Shown: in pieces, positions 7,302 to 16,636 of the stretch | Layout: each line of letters begins with the position of its first letter | Numbering within the stretch: the stretch's first letter is position 1 | NCBI RefSeq assembly: GCF_012184385.1 | Contig: NZ_VSRL01000050.1 | Span: 1 to 44,376 of the forward strand | Reading direction: 5' to 3' | Length of the DNA stretch: 44,376 bases | Source of the DNA: Lentzea indica | Lineage (GTDB): Bacteria; Actinomycetota; Actinomycetes; Mycobacteriales; Pseudonocardiaceae | Translations under genes and position numbers: made by a program | The notes under the pieces: generated by a model | Told to the model about the DNA's origin: nothing | Database searches by the model: none | Seen by the model: only the letters and a program-made list of their open reading frames with translations

Positions 7302-8765
7302 CTAGGTTTGGTCGCGTGCGATCCGCGCCGCCTCCGACCTGTTGCCGGCGCCGAGCTTCGCCAGGACGTGCGACACGTGCAGCCCCACCGTGCGCACGCT
7401 CAGCACCAGCTCCTGGGCGATCTCCTTGTTGGTGCGGCCCCAGCCCAGCAGCTCCAGCACCTCGCGCTCGCGTGGTGTCAGCGTGCCGAGCTGCGGCTTG
7501 TCCTCGTGCAGCAACGGAATGCGCTGCCTGCGCGCCTGCCGGTCGACCGCCTTGACCAACGGCAGCGCCCCGAGACGTTGCGCGGCGCGGTCGGCGTGGC
7601 GCAACGCTTCCGGTTCACCGCAACGAGTTCGCGCGTACGCGGCCTGGTACGGCATCTTCAGCCGGTCCCACTGGACGGCGATGCCGGCCCAGCTGTCCTG
7701 ACCGGCCTCCGCGAACGCGACCCTGCGCCACACCTCGTCTTCCGGACCGCACGGCACGGGAAGCCGTGACAGCAGCTCCTGTTCCGTCGCTTCCGGATCA
7801 TCGAGCTTGGTCACCCTGCCGCCTGCGGCCTGGAGATCGCGCGCAGCGCCCAGACCTTCCGCGCACAGCCGAAGGATCTCGCCGTGCGTCAACGCTTCCG
7901 GCGGGTCCGCGACGGTCTCGCGGCACAGTTCGACAGCGGCCCGGTACTGGCCTTTCGCCCTGGCCGCAACGGCTCTGGTGTACGCGCATTGGGCAGCGAA
8001 CAGGGCGTCCGGCCCGTCGACGGCCTTCTCTGCCTCCTCGATGAGGTCATCGGGGTCCTGTCCGCGCAACGCGGTGGCTTCCGCTTTGCACAGCAGGATC
8101 CTCGCGGCCTTGTTGCCGGGGATGGTGTCGGGGACCTCCAGCGAGTCCAGCTCCTTCCACCGTCCGAGAGCGAGCAGGCTGGTCGCGAGGTTGTAGCGGA
8201 TGACGGCGCTGAAGGTCGGCGCGAGCCCTTGAATCCTGAGGCGTGTCAACGCTTCCTTGCCGATGCGCGCACTGCGTTCGTGCTGACCGGAGCTGCCGAG
8301 CACATAGGTCAGGTTCCCGACCGCCCTGCTGAGCTCACGGATGCAGCCACTGCGATGCGCTGCCGTGCGCGCGTCTTCCAGGGTGGCGATGCCGCGCTCC
8401 ACGTCACCGAGGAACGCCTCGCACACACCCCGCACGCTCAACGCGTAGGCACGAACGGCGTCGTCGTCCGTGTCGATCGACTCGAGCTGGTGCACGGCCT
8501 GTGCGTGCTCGCCCTCCGACATGAGCCAGCTGGCCTCGGCGACGGCGACGCGCTGAACCATCGGCCCGCGCGCCAGTCCCTTGGCCTCCACCAGGGTTTC
8601 GAAGGCCGCGGCCCGATCGCCCAGCACGAACTGACAGTCCCACAACAGGTACAGCAGCTCGCACCGGTCGTCGGAGGTCGCGAGTGCCTTGCGCAGCTCC
8701 AAAGCCGCGTCCTGCGGCCGGCCCGCCCACCGCAACGCCTTCGCTCGCTCAAGCGCTTCCCGCAC
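7302..8765 (-). CDS. LuxR-family regulator with TPR-like sensor region
   Basis: 487 aa. Residues 1 to about 420 are a helical, alanine-rich repeat array typical of TPR/MalT-like superhelices (for example ALSVRGVCEAFLGDVERGI). Residues about 425-487 are a LuxR/GerE helix-turn-helix (LTPREREVLELLGWGRTNKE, then LVLSVRTVGLHVSHVLAKL). There is no receiver or ATPase domain, so the input is probably a protein or ligand bound by the repeats. The GTG start at 8765 follows AAGGGA closely. No adjacent target operon is obvious; the next leftward gene encodes the secreted protein. Confidence 0.85.
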   Translation of the reverse strand: MREALERAKALRWAGRPQDAALELRKALATSDDRCELLYLLWDCQFVLGDRAAAFETLVEAKGLARGPMVQRVAVAEASWLMSEGEHAQAVHQLESIDTDDDAVRAYALSVRGVCEAFLGDVERGIATLEDARTAAHRSGCIRELSRAVGNLTYVLGSSGQHERSARIGKEALTRLRIQGLAPTFSAVIRYNLATSLLALGRWKELDSLEVPDTIPGNKAARILLCKAEATALRGQDPDDLIEEAEKAVDGPDALFAAQCAYTRAVAARAKGQYRAAVELCRETVADPPEALTHGEILRLCAEGLGAARDLQAAGGRVTKLDDPEATEQELLSRLPVPCGPEDEVWRRVAFAEAGQDSWAGIAVQWDRLKMPYQAAYARTRCGEPEALRHADRAAQRLGALPLVKAVDRQARRQRIPLLHEDKPQLGTLTPREREVLELLGWGRTNKEIAQELVLSVRTVGLHVSHVLAKLGAGNRSEAARIARDQT

Positions 8766-8806
8766 GTTCCCTTAGGAGGCGCGCAGGAGAAGTCAGATAC
8801 AGCCGG

Positions 8807-9469
8807 TCAGATTCGGCCCTTGCGTCCGATCCCCGCGTACGCCCCCGGAACCACGCACGGCGCCTCGATCGACAGCCCCTCCATCAGCTGCTCGACCGGA
8901 GCCGGATGCGACACCACGAGAAACCCGCCTGCGGGCAACGCGTGCCGGTACCGGCGCACCACGCGACCCTGCCCGGTGGTGTCGTCGACATAGCGCAACA
9001 CATCGACCATCAGCACCGCGTACGGCTCACGCAGGTCGAGGTGGGACAGCACTCCCGGATGCCTCAGCACCTGCTCCGGCCGGCGCAGGTCCGCCTCCAC
9101 CGCGCACGTGCGAGGCTCGCCGCGCAGCAGCCCGCGCGCGAACGCCACGGTCACCGGGTCCGAGTCCACGTACACGACGCGGGCGTCGGGCAACGTCTGG
9201 TGGGTCGCACCGCACGTCGGGATGCCCGAGCCGAGGTCGAGGAACTGGCGGACGCCCGCCGCCCAGCAGTGGCGGACGGCATGGCGCAGGAACGACCGGT
9301 GCGCGCGAGTCACGAGCGGCAGCTCGGGGTCGATCCGAACCGCCTGCTTGGCGAACGCCCGGTCGGCGGCGTAGTTGTGCGCGCCGCCCAGGTAGAAGTC
9401 GTGGATCCGCGCGGCGTTCGGCCGACGTACGTCGACCTCGTAGCGTGCGAAGGCGGGGACCGCAGCCAT
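8807..9469 (-). CDS. SAM-dependent methyltransferase, DUF574 (Methyltransf_19) family
   Basis: 220 aa. Family landmarks are NAARIHDFYLGGAHNYAADR (residues 18-37), the SAM-binding strand and loop FLDLGSGIPT (76-85), the acidic strand VVYVDSDPVTVAFAR and the C-terminal GAYAGIGRK. ATG 9469 is chosen because an upstream reading would run through the tRNA-Glu gene; there is no Shine-Dalgarno but a TACGCT box 6 nt before the ATG suggests a leaderless message. The protein is shorter than usual (about 260-280 aa): the segment between SHPAP and the final GIGRK is only about 25 residues. Substrates of this large actinobacterial family are unknown. Confidence 0.85.
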   Translation of the reverse strand: MAAVPAFARYEVDVRRPNAARIHDFYLGGAHNYAADRAFAKQAVRIDPELPLVTRAHRSFLRHAVRHCWAAGVRQFLDLGSGIPTCGATHQTLPDARVVYVDSDPVTVAFARGLLRGEPRTCAVEADLRRPEQVLRHPGVLSHLDLREPYAVLMVDVLRYVDDTTGQGRVVRRYRHALPAGGFLVVSHPAPVEQLMEGLSIEAPCVVPGAYAGIGRKGRI

Positions 9470-9557
9470 TCGCAGAGCGTAACTGGCGCCTAGACCATTC
9501 GGGCGAAGTTTTGGGAAGATTCTTTGGGTCCGTCTGAGATGGACCGTGGTGCGGGAG

Positions 9558-9586
9558 GGCCCGGTCCACCCCACTGAGACCGGGCC
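9558..9586 (-). terminator. Hairpin downstream of tRNA-Glu
   Basis: GGCCCGGTC and GACCGGGCC form a perfect 9-bp stem with an 11-nt loop, 4 nt beyond the tRNA 3' end on the minus strand. There is no T-run, so this is a probable, not certain, terminator or processing stop. Confidence 0.55.
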
Positions 9587-9589
9587 ACG

Positions 9590-9661
9590 TAGCGCGTACG
9601 GGGATCGAACCCGTGTTTCCGGATTGAGAATCCGACGTCCTGACCACTGGACGAACACGCC
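9590..9661 (-). tRNA. tRNA-Glu (anticodon CTC)
   Basis: A full cloverleaf folds on the minus strand: acceptor GGCGTGT/ACGCGCT (with G1-U72 and U5-G68 wobbles), D-stem GTCC/GGAC, anticodon stem TCGGA/TCCGG with loop TTCTCAA (anticodon CTC, reads GAG), T-arm ACGGG-TTCGATC-CCCGT and discriminator A73. CCA is not encoded. The wobble first pair and A73 are unusual for tRNA-Glu and deserve a covariance-model score. Confidence 0.92.
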
Positions 9662-9666
9662 AGGAA

Positions 9667-9690
9667 CGAGCATTGATACACAAATGCTCG
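9667..9690. repeat. 8-bp inverted repeat just upstream of the tRNA-Glu gene
   Basis: CGAGCATT - GATACACA - AATGCTCG is a perfect hairpin 5 bp before the tRNA 5' end. It lies where the tRNA promoter -10/start region should be (the loop holds TATC on the minus strand). It could be a leader hairpin, a binding site or chance. Confidence 0.4.
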
Positions 9691-9804
9691 CAGAGATAGA
9701 AGAAAATGAACTAGCTGGTCACAGCTTTGAGGGCGCTCCGGCCCATTCCTCTGCGGTAATCATGGAACAATGATGACCGAGTGCACCGCCCGGCCGCAAA
9801 GGAA

Positions 9805-11187
9805 TTAATCGAGCCACGTCAGCGCGAGCCACAGCGAGGCCCGCGCGTCAGCCTCACCAAGATCACGACCGAGCAGTCGCTCGACGTGTGAGATTCGGTG
9901 CCGAACGCTGTTGCGGTGCACGCCGAGCAGCGCCGCAGTCCGGTCCCAGCTGCCGTGCTGCCCCAGCCAGACCCGCAGCGTCTCGATCAGCTCAGGGCGT
10001 CCGAGCAGTCCCGCCAGCTCACGGCGGGCGAACTCCCTGGCCGCCACGGGGTCCACAAGAGAGGACAAATCGGACGCCGGGAACGCGGGAGAGCCGGTGG
10101 CTTTGGCTCGCGCCAGCAACGCCGTTGCTTCCGCCGCCGCACGGCCGACCGCAAGGCCGGGCGCGGAGTCGGGTGACGTGCCGGATGCGGAGACGAGCTC
10201 GGGCTCCATGAACGGCGACGACACCCCGACCGGCCCCGACACCTCGAACACAGCCGGCACCAGCGCCAGAAACCCGTTCCCTGCCTGCGAAACCAGCGGC
10301 CCGTACCGCTGGGCCAACACGTCGTAGTCCGCCGGCGACTCCCCCGCCACCACCCGGTAGGGCCCCGGCCCCAGCACGTTCGCCACTCCTGCCACCTGCG
10401 ACCGCAGCAGGGCCGAGGCCGCGAGCCGGGCGATCTGACCGCGTTCGCTCTCCACGTCCCGGCGCAGCAACCCGAGCAACGCCAGCGCGACCGCGACCAC
10501 CGCCCGTTCGGAAGGGGACAACGGAGCCGATCGGCGCACCACGAGGACCGCGGACTCGACCGGGTCGAGCGTCACGTGCTCTTCACCCACCTGGGCCGAA
10601 GCCGAACGAGGTCCCGACCCTGACGCGACACGTCCCACGAGAGAGGCAACGTCGTCAGGTGCGGACGCGGGGTCGACGAGGTCTGCGCGGCAGTTCAGCA
10701 CCACGGCCAGCGTCGTCAGCACCGACTCGACCGGACGGACGCGGGTGGCGGCACGGGTCAGGGCGCGCTGACTGTCCGCGAGCATCCGCTGCTCCCGCAC
10801 GGCGATCTCCGCCAGCAGCGCGCCGAGGGCCTGGGACACCGCGAGGAACGGCGTCGACGGCGGCACCTCCAGCAGTGGCATCTCCTGCGCCTCACAGGCT
10901 TCCACCAGCGAGGACGGCACCGTCGGGAACTCCGGCTCCACCCCGAACCCGATCGCGGAGACACCGGACGAGACGAGTCCCGCGACGTACGCGGGCACGT
11001 CGGACGGGAACCGCACACCGGCCGTGAGCAGCAGCTCCTCGCCGACCAGGTACGGCGTCGGGTCCTCGAGCTCGGACACGTGCGCCCAGCGGATCGGCCG
11101 GTCCAGCGCGTCGGCTCCACACAGGACGGTCAGCCCGAGATCGACTCGGGCGACAAGATCCTTCAGCGGGACGGTTTGCACAACCAT
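9805..11187 (-). CDS. PucR-family transcriptional regulator
   Basis: 460 aa. It has an N-terminal PucR ligand-sensing domain (about residues 1-125: VPLKDLVARVDLGLTVLCG, then LTAGVRFPSD), a variable GGDEF-like middle, and a C-terminal HTH_30 domain (about 405-455: LGQHGSWDRTAALLGVHRNS, then VRHRISHVERLLGRDL). PucR proteins usually control nitrogen-compound catabolism and respond to a pathway metabolite. It is divergent from the symporter/ureohydrolase operon, so it is the likely local regulator. ATG 11187 is preferred; GTG 11214 is also in frame, and neither has a good ribosome site. The start codon lies inside an inverted repeat, implying autoregulation. Confidence 0.88.
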   Translation of the reverse strand: MVVQTVPLKDLVARVDLGLTVLCGADALDRPIRWAHVSELEDPTPYLVGEELLLTAGVRFPSDVPAYVAGLVSSGVSAIGFGVEPEFPTVPSSLVEACEAQEMPLLEVPPSTPFLAVSQALGALLAEIAVREQRMLADSQRALTRAATRVRPVESVLTTLAVVLNCRADLVDPASAPDDVASLVGRVASGSGPRSASAQVGEEHVTLDPVESAVLVVRRSAPLSPSERAVVAVALALLGLLRRDVESERGQIARLAASALLRSQVAGVANVLGPGPYRVVAGESPADYDVLAQRYGPLVSQAGNGFLALVPAVFEVSGPVGVSSPFMEPELVSASGTSPDSAPGLAVGRAAAEATALLARAKATGSPAFPASDLSSLVDPVAAREFARRELAGLLGRPELIETLRVWLGQHGSWDRTAALLGVHRNSVRHRISHVERLLGRDLGEADARASLWLALTWLD

Positions 11188-11204
11188 GGCGAGCCAATTG
11201 TGCA
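11177..11204. promoter_or_regulatory. Inverted repeat, candidate PucR operator
   Basis: TGCACAA - 14 nt - TTGTGCA is a perfect 7-bp dyad with 21-bp centre-to-centre spacing, i.e. half-sites on one face of the helix. It overlaps the pucR start codon in the 82-bp divergent region with the symporter operon, the natural place for an autoregulatory operator. Confidence 0.5.
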
Positions 11205-11269
11205 GAACGACCACTTACCAGCGCCAGTGCGCGTTCCTACTGTGACCTGCAACCCAAGGAGGTCCGACA

Positions 11270-12700
11270 GTGGCTCTCGACTACGCGGTGATCGCCGCCT
11301 ACGTGCTCGGCATGCTCGGCATGGGCTGGTGGGGCATGCGCCGCGCCACCAGCAAGAGCGAGTACCTGGTCGCAGGACGCAGGCTCGGTTTCGGCATGTA
11401 CTCCGGCACCATGTCCGCCGTCGTGCTCGGCGGCGCGTCGACCATCGGCGGTGTCGGGCTCGGCTACAAGTTCGGCATCTCCGGCGCCTGGATGGTGTTC
11501 GCCATCGGCCTCGGCATCCTGCTGCTCAGCGCGCTGTTCGCGCGCCGGATCGTCAGGTTGAAGGTCTACACCGTCTCGCAGATGCTCGATCTTCGTTACG
11601 GCGGCAACTCGTCGATCGTGTCGGGCGCCGTGATGTGGGCGTACACGCTGATGCTGACGGTCACGTCCACGATCGCCTACTCCACGATCTTCAACGTCCT
11701 CTTCGGACTGCCCAAGACCGTCGGCGTGATCATCGGCGGCAGCATCGTGGTGCTGTACAGCGTTCTCGGCGGCATGTGGTCGATCACGCTGACCGACATC
11801 GTGCAGTTCGTCATCAAGACGATCGGCATCCTGTTCCTGCTGCTGCCGATCTCGTTGGTCGCGGCCGGTGGCTTCGACGGCATCCAGCAGCGGCTCAACG
11901 ACCCGGCGATGTTCGACGTCAGCAACATCGGCGTCAGCACGATCATCACGTTCCTGCTGATCTACGTGTTCGGTCTGCTGATCGGCCAGGACATCTGGCA
12001 GCGCGTGTTCACCGCGAAGTCGCCCCGCGTGGCCACCTGGGGCGGCATCACGTCCGGGCTCTACTGCCTGGTGTACGCGGTCGCGGGTGCGTTGATCGGC
12101 ACGGCGGGCAAGGCGCTGTACCCGAACATCGCCAACAAGGACGAGGCGTTCGCGACGATGGTCGAGAACCTGCTGCCGACCGGTGTGCGCGGGCTCGTCC
12201 TCGCCGCCGCGCTCGCAGCCATGATGTCGACGTCGTCCGGTGCGTTGATCGCGTGCTCGACCGTGGCCGCCAATGACATCTGGCGGCGCAAGACCGACGT
12301 CCACTCCAACCGGATGTTCACGCTGGTGCTGGGCGTGATCGCGATCGGCATCGCGGTGGCGCTGAACGACGTCGTGGCCGCGCTGACGGTCGCCTACAAC
12401 ATCCTCGTCGGCGGCCTGCTGGTCGCGATCATCGGCGGTCTGGTGTGGAAGCGCGGCACTCGCGTCGGAGCGATGGCGTCCATGGCGGTCGGCGCGCTGA
12501 CGGCGATCGCGTTCATGGTGATCGACGGCGTGCTGGCCGACTCTCCCATCTACTACAGCCTCAGCGCTTCCCTGGTGACGTACGTCGTGGTCAGCCTGGC
12601 CACCCCGGCTACGGATGCGGCGGTGCTCGCGAACTGGGAGCGTCGGGTGGCAGGCGAGGCGACCGAAGCAGATGAAGATGAGGAACTGGTGAACGCATGA
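11270..12700 (+). CDS. Sodium:solute symporter (SSS/SLC5 family)
   Basis: 476 aa with about 13 hydrophobic segments, beginning [19 protein letters not shown] and the SSS signature region [16 protein letters not shown]. It takes up an organic solute with Na+ across the cytoplasmic membrane. GTG 11270 follows a near-perfect AAGGAGG at 7 nt. It is the first gene of a tight operon: its stop overlaps the ureohydrolase start by 4 nt (ATGA). From the neighbours, the substrate is probably arginine, 4-guanidinobutyrate, agmatine or another guanidino compound (inference). Confidence 0.92.
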   Translation: MALDYAVIAAYVLGMLGMGWWGMRRATSKSEYLVAGRRLGFGMYSGTMSAVVLGGASTIGGVGLGYKFGISGAWMVFAIGLGILLLSALFARRIVRLKVYTVSQMLDLRYGGNSSIVSGAVMWAYTLMLTVTSTIAYSTIFNVLFGLPKTVGVIIGGSIVVLYSVLGGMWSITLTDIVQFVIKTIGILFLLLPISLVAAGGFDGIQQRLNDPAMFDVSNIGVSTIITFLLIYVFGLLIGQDIWQRVFTAKSPRVATWGGITSGLYCLVYAVAGALIGTAGKALYPNIANKDEAFATMVENLLPTGVRGLVLAAALAAMMSTSSGALIACSTVAANDIWRRKTDVHSNRMFTLVLGVIAIGIAVALNDVVAALTVAYNILVGGLLVAIIGGLVWKRGTRVGAMASMAVGALTAIAFMVIDGVLADSPIYYSLSASLVTYVVVSLATPATDAAVLANWERRVAGEATEADEDEELVNA

Positions 12701-13635
12701 TCGGCCCTGTCGACTCCTCGCAGGTCCCGCGCTACGCGGGGCCTGCGACCTTCGCCCGGCTGCCGCGCCTGGACCAGGTGGCGCACGCGGACGTCGCGGT
12801 GGTGGGAGTCCCGTTCGACACCGGTGTCTCATACCGGCCGGGCGCGCGGTTCGCGCCCTCGGCCGTGCGGGAGGCGTCCCGGCTGTTGCGTCCCTACAAC
12901 CCCAGTCTGGACGTGTCGCCGTTCGAACGCGTCCAGGTCGCTGACGGCGGGGACATCGCGGTCAACCCGTTCCACATCGGTTCCGCGATCGAGACGATCG
13001 AGCAGGCCGCGTCCGATCTGCAGCGGGAAGGCACCCGGCTGGTGACGATCGGCGGTGACCACACGATCGCGCTGCCGTTGCTGCGGGCGGTGTCGCGGAT
13101 CCACGGGCCGGTGGCGTTGTTGCACTTCGACGCGCACCTCGACACGTGGGACACCTACTTCGGTGAGCCGTACACGCACGGGACTCCGTTCCGGCGCGCG
13201 GTCGAGGAAGGGATCCTCGACACCGAGGCGATCTCGCACGTCGGCACGCGGGGTCCTTTGTACGGCAAGAAGGATCTCGAGGACGACCGGCGGCTCGGGT
13301 TCGGCGTCGTGACGTCGTCCGACGTGATGCGGCGGGGTGTCGACGAGACCGTGGACGCGTTGCGGCAGCGGATCGGATCGCGGCCGTTGTACGTGTCGAT
13401 CGACATCGACGTGCTGGATCCGGCGCACGCTCCTGGCACCGGGACGCCCGAGGCCGGTGGGATGACCTCGCGTGAGCTGCTGGAGATCGTGCGGGGACTG
13501 CGGGGACTGAACCTGGTCGGCGCGGACGTCGTCGAGGTGGCGCCTGCGTACGACCACGCGGACATCACTTCGGTGGCAGCATCGCATGTCGCGTATGACC
13601 TGGTGAGTCTGCTGGCCCTGAAGGAGGGCGTGTGA
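12697..13635 (+). CDS. Ureohydrolase (agmatinase/guanidinobutyrase family)
   Basis: 312 aa. It hydrolyses a guanidino compound to an amine plus urea at a binuclear Mn centre. All six metal ligands are visible: H122 (GGDHT), D145, H147 and D149 (FDAHLDTWD), D236 and D238 ([19 protein letters not shown]). Family members include agmatinase (SpeB), guanidinobutyrase (GbuA) and guanidinopropionase; sequence alone does not separate them. The two following genes encode a ThDP-dependent enzyme and an aldehyde dehydrogenase. That makes 4-guanidinobutyrate (giving GABA plus urea) the best guess. Overlaps both neighbours by 4 nt. Confidence 0.93.
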   Translation: MIGPVDSSQVPRYAGPATFARLPRLDQVAHADVAVVGVPFDTGVSYRPGARFAPSAVREASRLLRPYNPSLDVSPFERVQVADGGDIAVNPFHIGSAIETIEQAASDLQREGTRLVTIGGDHTIALPLLRAVSRIHGPVALLHFDAHLDTWDTYFGEPYTHGTPFRRAVEEGILDTEAISHVGTRGPLYGKKDLEDDRRLGFGVVTSSDVMRRGVDETVDALRQRIGSRPLYVSIDIDVLDPAHAPGTGTPEAGGMTSRELLEIVRGLRGLNLVGADVVEVAPAYDHADITSVAASHVAYDLVSLLALKEGV

Positions 13636-15248
13636 GCGAGCGCAACGGCGGCGATGTCGTTGTCGAGACCTTGGAGGCGCTCGGCGCGGGCACCGTGTTC
13701 GGCATCCCCGGTCAGCACGCGTTGGGGCTCTTCGACGCGCTGCGGCGGTCGGATTTGAGGTACGTGGGTTCGCGGACCGAGGTCAACGCCGCGTTCGCCG
13801 CTGACGGCCACGCGCGGATCACCGGTTCCGTGACGCCGCTGCTCGTGTCGACCGGTCCCGGTGCCCTGCAGACCTTGGCCGGGCTGCAGGAGTCGGCCTC
13901 CGCTTCGGCGCCGGTGCTGGGGATCTCGTCGCAGATTCCGTCGGCAGGGCTTGGTGGCGTGCGGGGTGGATACCTGCACGAGCTGACCGATCAGCTGGCT
14001 TCGTTCCGCGACGTGGTGAAGCACGCGCGCGTCGTGCGGCACGCCTCGCAGATACCGTCGGCTTTGGCCGAGGCGTGGGAGATCGCGCTGACCGCGCCGT
14101 TCGGGCCGGTGTGGGTGGAGATCCCGCAGGACGTGCTGCTCGGACCGGCCTCTGTTCCGCCGGTGGCTTCGGTGTCGTGGTCGGCGCGTGAGCTCCATCC
14201 GCGGCAGGAGCTGGTTTCCGAGGCCGTCCGGTTGCTGGACGGCGCCTCACGGCCGGTGATCCTGGCCGGTGGTGGTGCTGCTCGGGCTTCGGGCGAACTG
14301 CTGGAACTGGCGGAGAAGCTGCGTGCGCCGGTCGTGACGACGTTCGGAGGCAAGGGCAACTTCCCTTGGGAGCACCCGCTTTCCGCGCAGTCGTGGCTGG
14401 AGGACTGGCACACCACGTCGTTCCTGGCTGACGCCGACGTGCTGGTTGTGGTCGGCTCGGGACTGGGTGAGCTGTCCAGCAACTACCGGACGTTCCTGCC
14501 GGGTGGTTCGGTGATCCAGATCGAGGCGGATCTCGGCAAGCTGGAGTCGAACTACCCCGCTCTGGGGATCCACGCCGACGCCAGGCACGCCTTGCGCGCC
14601 TTGGTTTCCGGCGTGACGGCCCGGCCGGCGGACGGCGTTGCGGAGGAGCGGGTTCGCGACCTGCTCGACCGGGTCCGTGCGCGACTGCGGGAGCAGGAGC
14701 TCGATCTGGAGTGGCAGGTTCTCGGTGCGCTGCGGTCGGCGGTTCCCGATGGCACGCCCACCTGCTGGGACATGACGATCCTGGCCTACTGGGCCTGGTC
14801 GGCGTGGGATCCGCGTGGTGGCGCGCACGTTCTCCGCCCAGGTGCCGGCGGTCTCGGCTACGGCTTCCCCGCCGTGCTGGGCGTCGCCGCGGCCCACGAC
14901 GGACCGGTGCTCGCGGTGTCCGGTGACGGCGGCGCGATGTACGGCATCTCGGAGCTGGCCACGGCCGCCCAGCACGGCTCGCGGGTCGTCTGGCTGATCG
15001 TCGACGACGGCGGCTACGGCATCCTGCGCGAGTACATGACCGACGCGTTCGGCCAGGCCACCGCCACCGAGCTGGCCAGGCCCGACTTCGTGGCGCTCGC
15101 CGAGGCGTTCGGGGTGCCCGCCACCCGCAGCACGCCCGAGTCGCTGCGCGAAGATCTCGCCAAGGCGTTCGCCGGGGACGGCCCGCACGTGGTGGTGCTG
15201 CCCGCGGTGTTGCGCATGTTCGCCCCCACGCACCTGGAGCACACGTGA
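13632..15248 (+). CDS. ThDP-dependent enzyme, acetolactate-synthase fold; possible 2-ketoarginine decarboxylase
   Basis: 538 aa with the three-domain layout of the acetolactate synthase/pyruvate decarboxylase family: the PYR domain with catalytic Glu50 ([19 protein letters not shown]), a central domain (about 190-320) and the PP domain with the GDG motif near residue 430 ([20 protein letters not shown]). The Mg-binding end of the motif reads VDDGGYG, where NN or ND is usual. The only known ThDP enzyme that fits beside a ureohydrolase and an aldehyde dehydrogenase is AruI, 2-ketoarginine decarboxylase, which makes 4-guanidinobutyraldehyde; this assignment is from context. GTG start overlaps the upstream stop. 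Confidence 0.85.
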   Translation: MSERNGGDVVVETLEALGAGTVFGIPGQHALGLFDALRRSDLRYVGSRTEVNAAFAADGHARITGSVTPLLVSTGPGALQTLAGLQESASASAPVLGISSQIPSAGLGGVRGGYLHELTDQLASFRDVVKHARVVRHASQIPSALAEAWEIALTAPFGPVWVEIPQDVLLGPASVPPVASVSWSARELHPRQELVSEAVRLLDGASRPVILAGGGAARASGELLELAEKLRAPVVTTFGGKGNFPWEHPLSAQSWLEDWHTTSFLADADVLVVVGSGLGELSSNYRTFLPGGSVIQIEADLGKLESNYPALGIHADARHALRALVSGVTARPADGVAEERVRDLLDRVRARLREQELDLEWQVLGALRSAVPDGTPTCWDMTILAYWAWSAWDPRGGAHVLRPGAGGLGYGFPAVLGVAAAHDGPVLAVSGDGGAMYGISELATAAQHGSRVVWLIVDDGGYGILREYMTDAFGQATATELARPDFVALAEAFGVPATRSTPESLREDLAKAFAGDGPHVVVLPAVLRMFAPTHLEHT

Positions 15249-16633
15249 TCGTCGCGAACTTCATCAACGGCACTTCAGCTTCCGCCGACGAGACGTCGCC
15301 GCTCATCGATCCCACGACCGGTGAGGAGTTCGGGCGTGCCGCTATCTCCCGTGCCACCGAGGTCGACGCGGCGGTGCGCGCGGCGGAAGCGGCCTTCCCC
15401 GCGTGGTCGCGCACGACTCCCGGCGAGCGGCAGCTGGCGTTGCTGAAGCTCGCGGATCTGCTGGAGGCCAACGCTTCCGCGGTCGCGGACGCGGAGATCC
15501 GCGAGACCGGCAAGATCCGTTCGGTGGTGCTCGACGAGGAAATCCCGCAGTGCGTGGACCAGATCCGGTTCTTCGCCGGCGCCGCCCGCGCCCTGGGCAC
15601 CGCCGCGGCCGGCGAGTACATCGCGGGCGCCACCTCGTACCAGCGCCGCGAGCCGGTGGGTGTGATCGCCCAGATCACGCCGTGGAACTACCCGCTGATG
15701 ATGGCGGTGTGGAAGATCGCCCCGGCGCTGGCAGCGGGCAACACCGTGGTGCTCAAGCCCGCCGACACCACGCCGTCCTCCGCCGTGCTGCTGGCCTCCC
15801 TGGCCGCTCAGGTGCTGCCGGCTGGGGTGTTCAACGTCGTGCTGGGCGACCGTGACACCGGCCGCCTGCTCGTCGAGCACCCGGTCCCCGCCATGGTCTC
15901 GCTGACCGGCTCCACCCGTGCCGGCATCGAGGTCGCCCGCAGCGCCGCCGCGACCGTGAAGCGCACGCACCTCGAACTCGGCGGCAACGCACCGGTCCTG
16001 GTGTTCGACGACGTCGACGTGGCCGCGGCGGCGGAAGGCGTCGTGGGTGCCGCTTTCTACAACGCCGGCCAGGACTGCACGGCCGCCACCCGCGTGCTCG
16101 TGCACTCGGCCGTGCACGACGAGTTCGTCGCGGCACTGACGAAAACGGCGTCCGCCCAGGTGCCCGGCACGGACTTCGGCCCGTTGAACAGCCAGGCCCA
16201 GCTCGACCGCGTGCTCGGCCTGCTCTCCCGGTCCGGTGCCACGGTCCACTGTGGAGGAAAGCGGCACGGTTCCACCGGCTTCTTCCTGGAGCCCACCGTG
16301 ATCTCCGGCCTCGACCAGTCCGACGAGCTCGTCCAGGAGGAAGCCTTCGCACCGGTGATCACCGTGCAGTCGTTCGCTTCCGACAACGAGGCCATCGCGC
16401 TGGCCAACGGCGTGCCGCAGGGACTCGCGTCCTCGATCTGGACCCGTGACACGGGCCGGGCCGCGTCGCTGACGGCGCGACTCGACTTCGGCATCGTGTG
16501 GGTCAACACGCACGGTCTCGTCGCGTCCGAGATGCCGCACGGCGGTTTCGGCGCCTCTGGCTACGGCAAGGACCTGTCGATGCACGGCCTGGAGGACTAC
16601 ACGCGCGTCAAGCACGTGATGATCGCTCACTGA
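15245..16633 (+). CDS. NAD(P)-dependent aldehyde dehydrogenase (4-guanidinobutyraldehyde/aminobutyraldehyde type)
   Basis: 462 aa, a standard ALDH. Motifs: substrate/cofactor loop TPWNYPLMM, cofactor Lys in VLKPADTTPSSA, GSTRAG turn, the general-base Glu in LELGGNAP (about residue 245) and the nucleophilic Cys in NAGQDCTAATR (about 278). It oxidises an aldehyde to the acid. In this operon the predicted substrate is 4-guanidinobutyraldehyde (as for KauB), whose product would feed the upstream ureohydrolase. GTG 15245 overlaps the stop of the ThDP-enzyme gene by 4 nt. It is the last gene of the operon. Confidence 0.92.
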   Translation: MIVANFINGTSASADETSPLIDPTTGEEFGRAAISRATEVDAAVRAAEAAFPAWSRTTPGERQLALLKLADLLEANASAVADAEIRETGKIRSVVLDEEIPQCVDQIRFFAGAARALGTAAAGEYIAGATSYQRREPVGVIAQITPWNYPLMMAVWKIAPALAAGNTVVLKPADTTPSSAVLLASLAAQVLPAGVFNVVLGDRDTGRLLVEHPVPAMVSLTGSTRAGIEVARSAAATVKRTHLELGGNAPVLVFDDVDVAAAAEGVVGAAFYNAGQDCTAATRVLVHSAVHDEFVAALTKTASAQVPGTDFGPLNSQAQLDRVLGLLSRSGATVHCGGKRHGSTGFFLEPTVISGLDQSDELVQEEAFAPVITVQSFASDNEAIALANGVPQGLASSIWTRDTGRAASLTARLDFGIVWVNTHGLVASEMPHGGFGASGYGKDLSMHGLEDYTRVKHVMIAH

Positions 16634-16636
16634 CGC

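Noticed and set aside
9470..9673. N-terminal extension of the DUF574 methyltransferase
   Set aside because: The in-frame extension runs through the tRNA-Glu gene; the family N-terminus begins near ATG 9469.
11237..12832. 531-codon open frame opposite the symporter gene
   Set aside because: His/Asp/Arg-rich antisense translation typical of high-GC shadows; the symporter on the other strand is certain.
13819..15678. 619-codon frame opposite the ThDP enzyme and aldehyde dehydrogenase genes
   Set aside because: Antisense shadow with low-complexity Arg/Pro/Ala composition, crossing two genuine overlapping genes.
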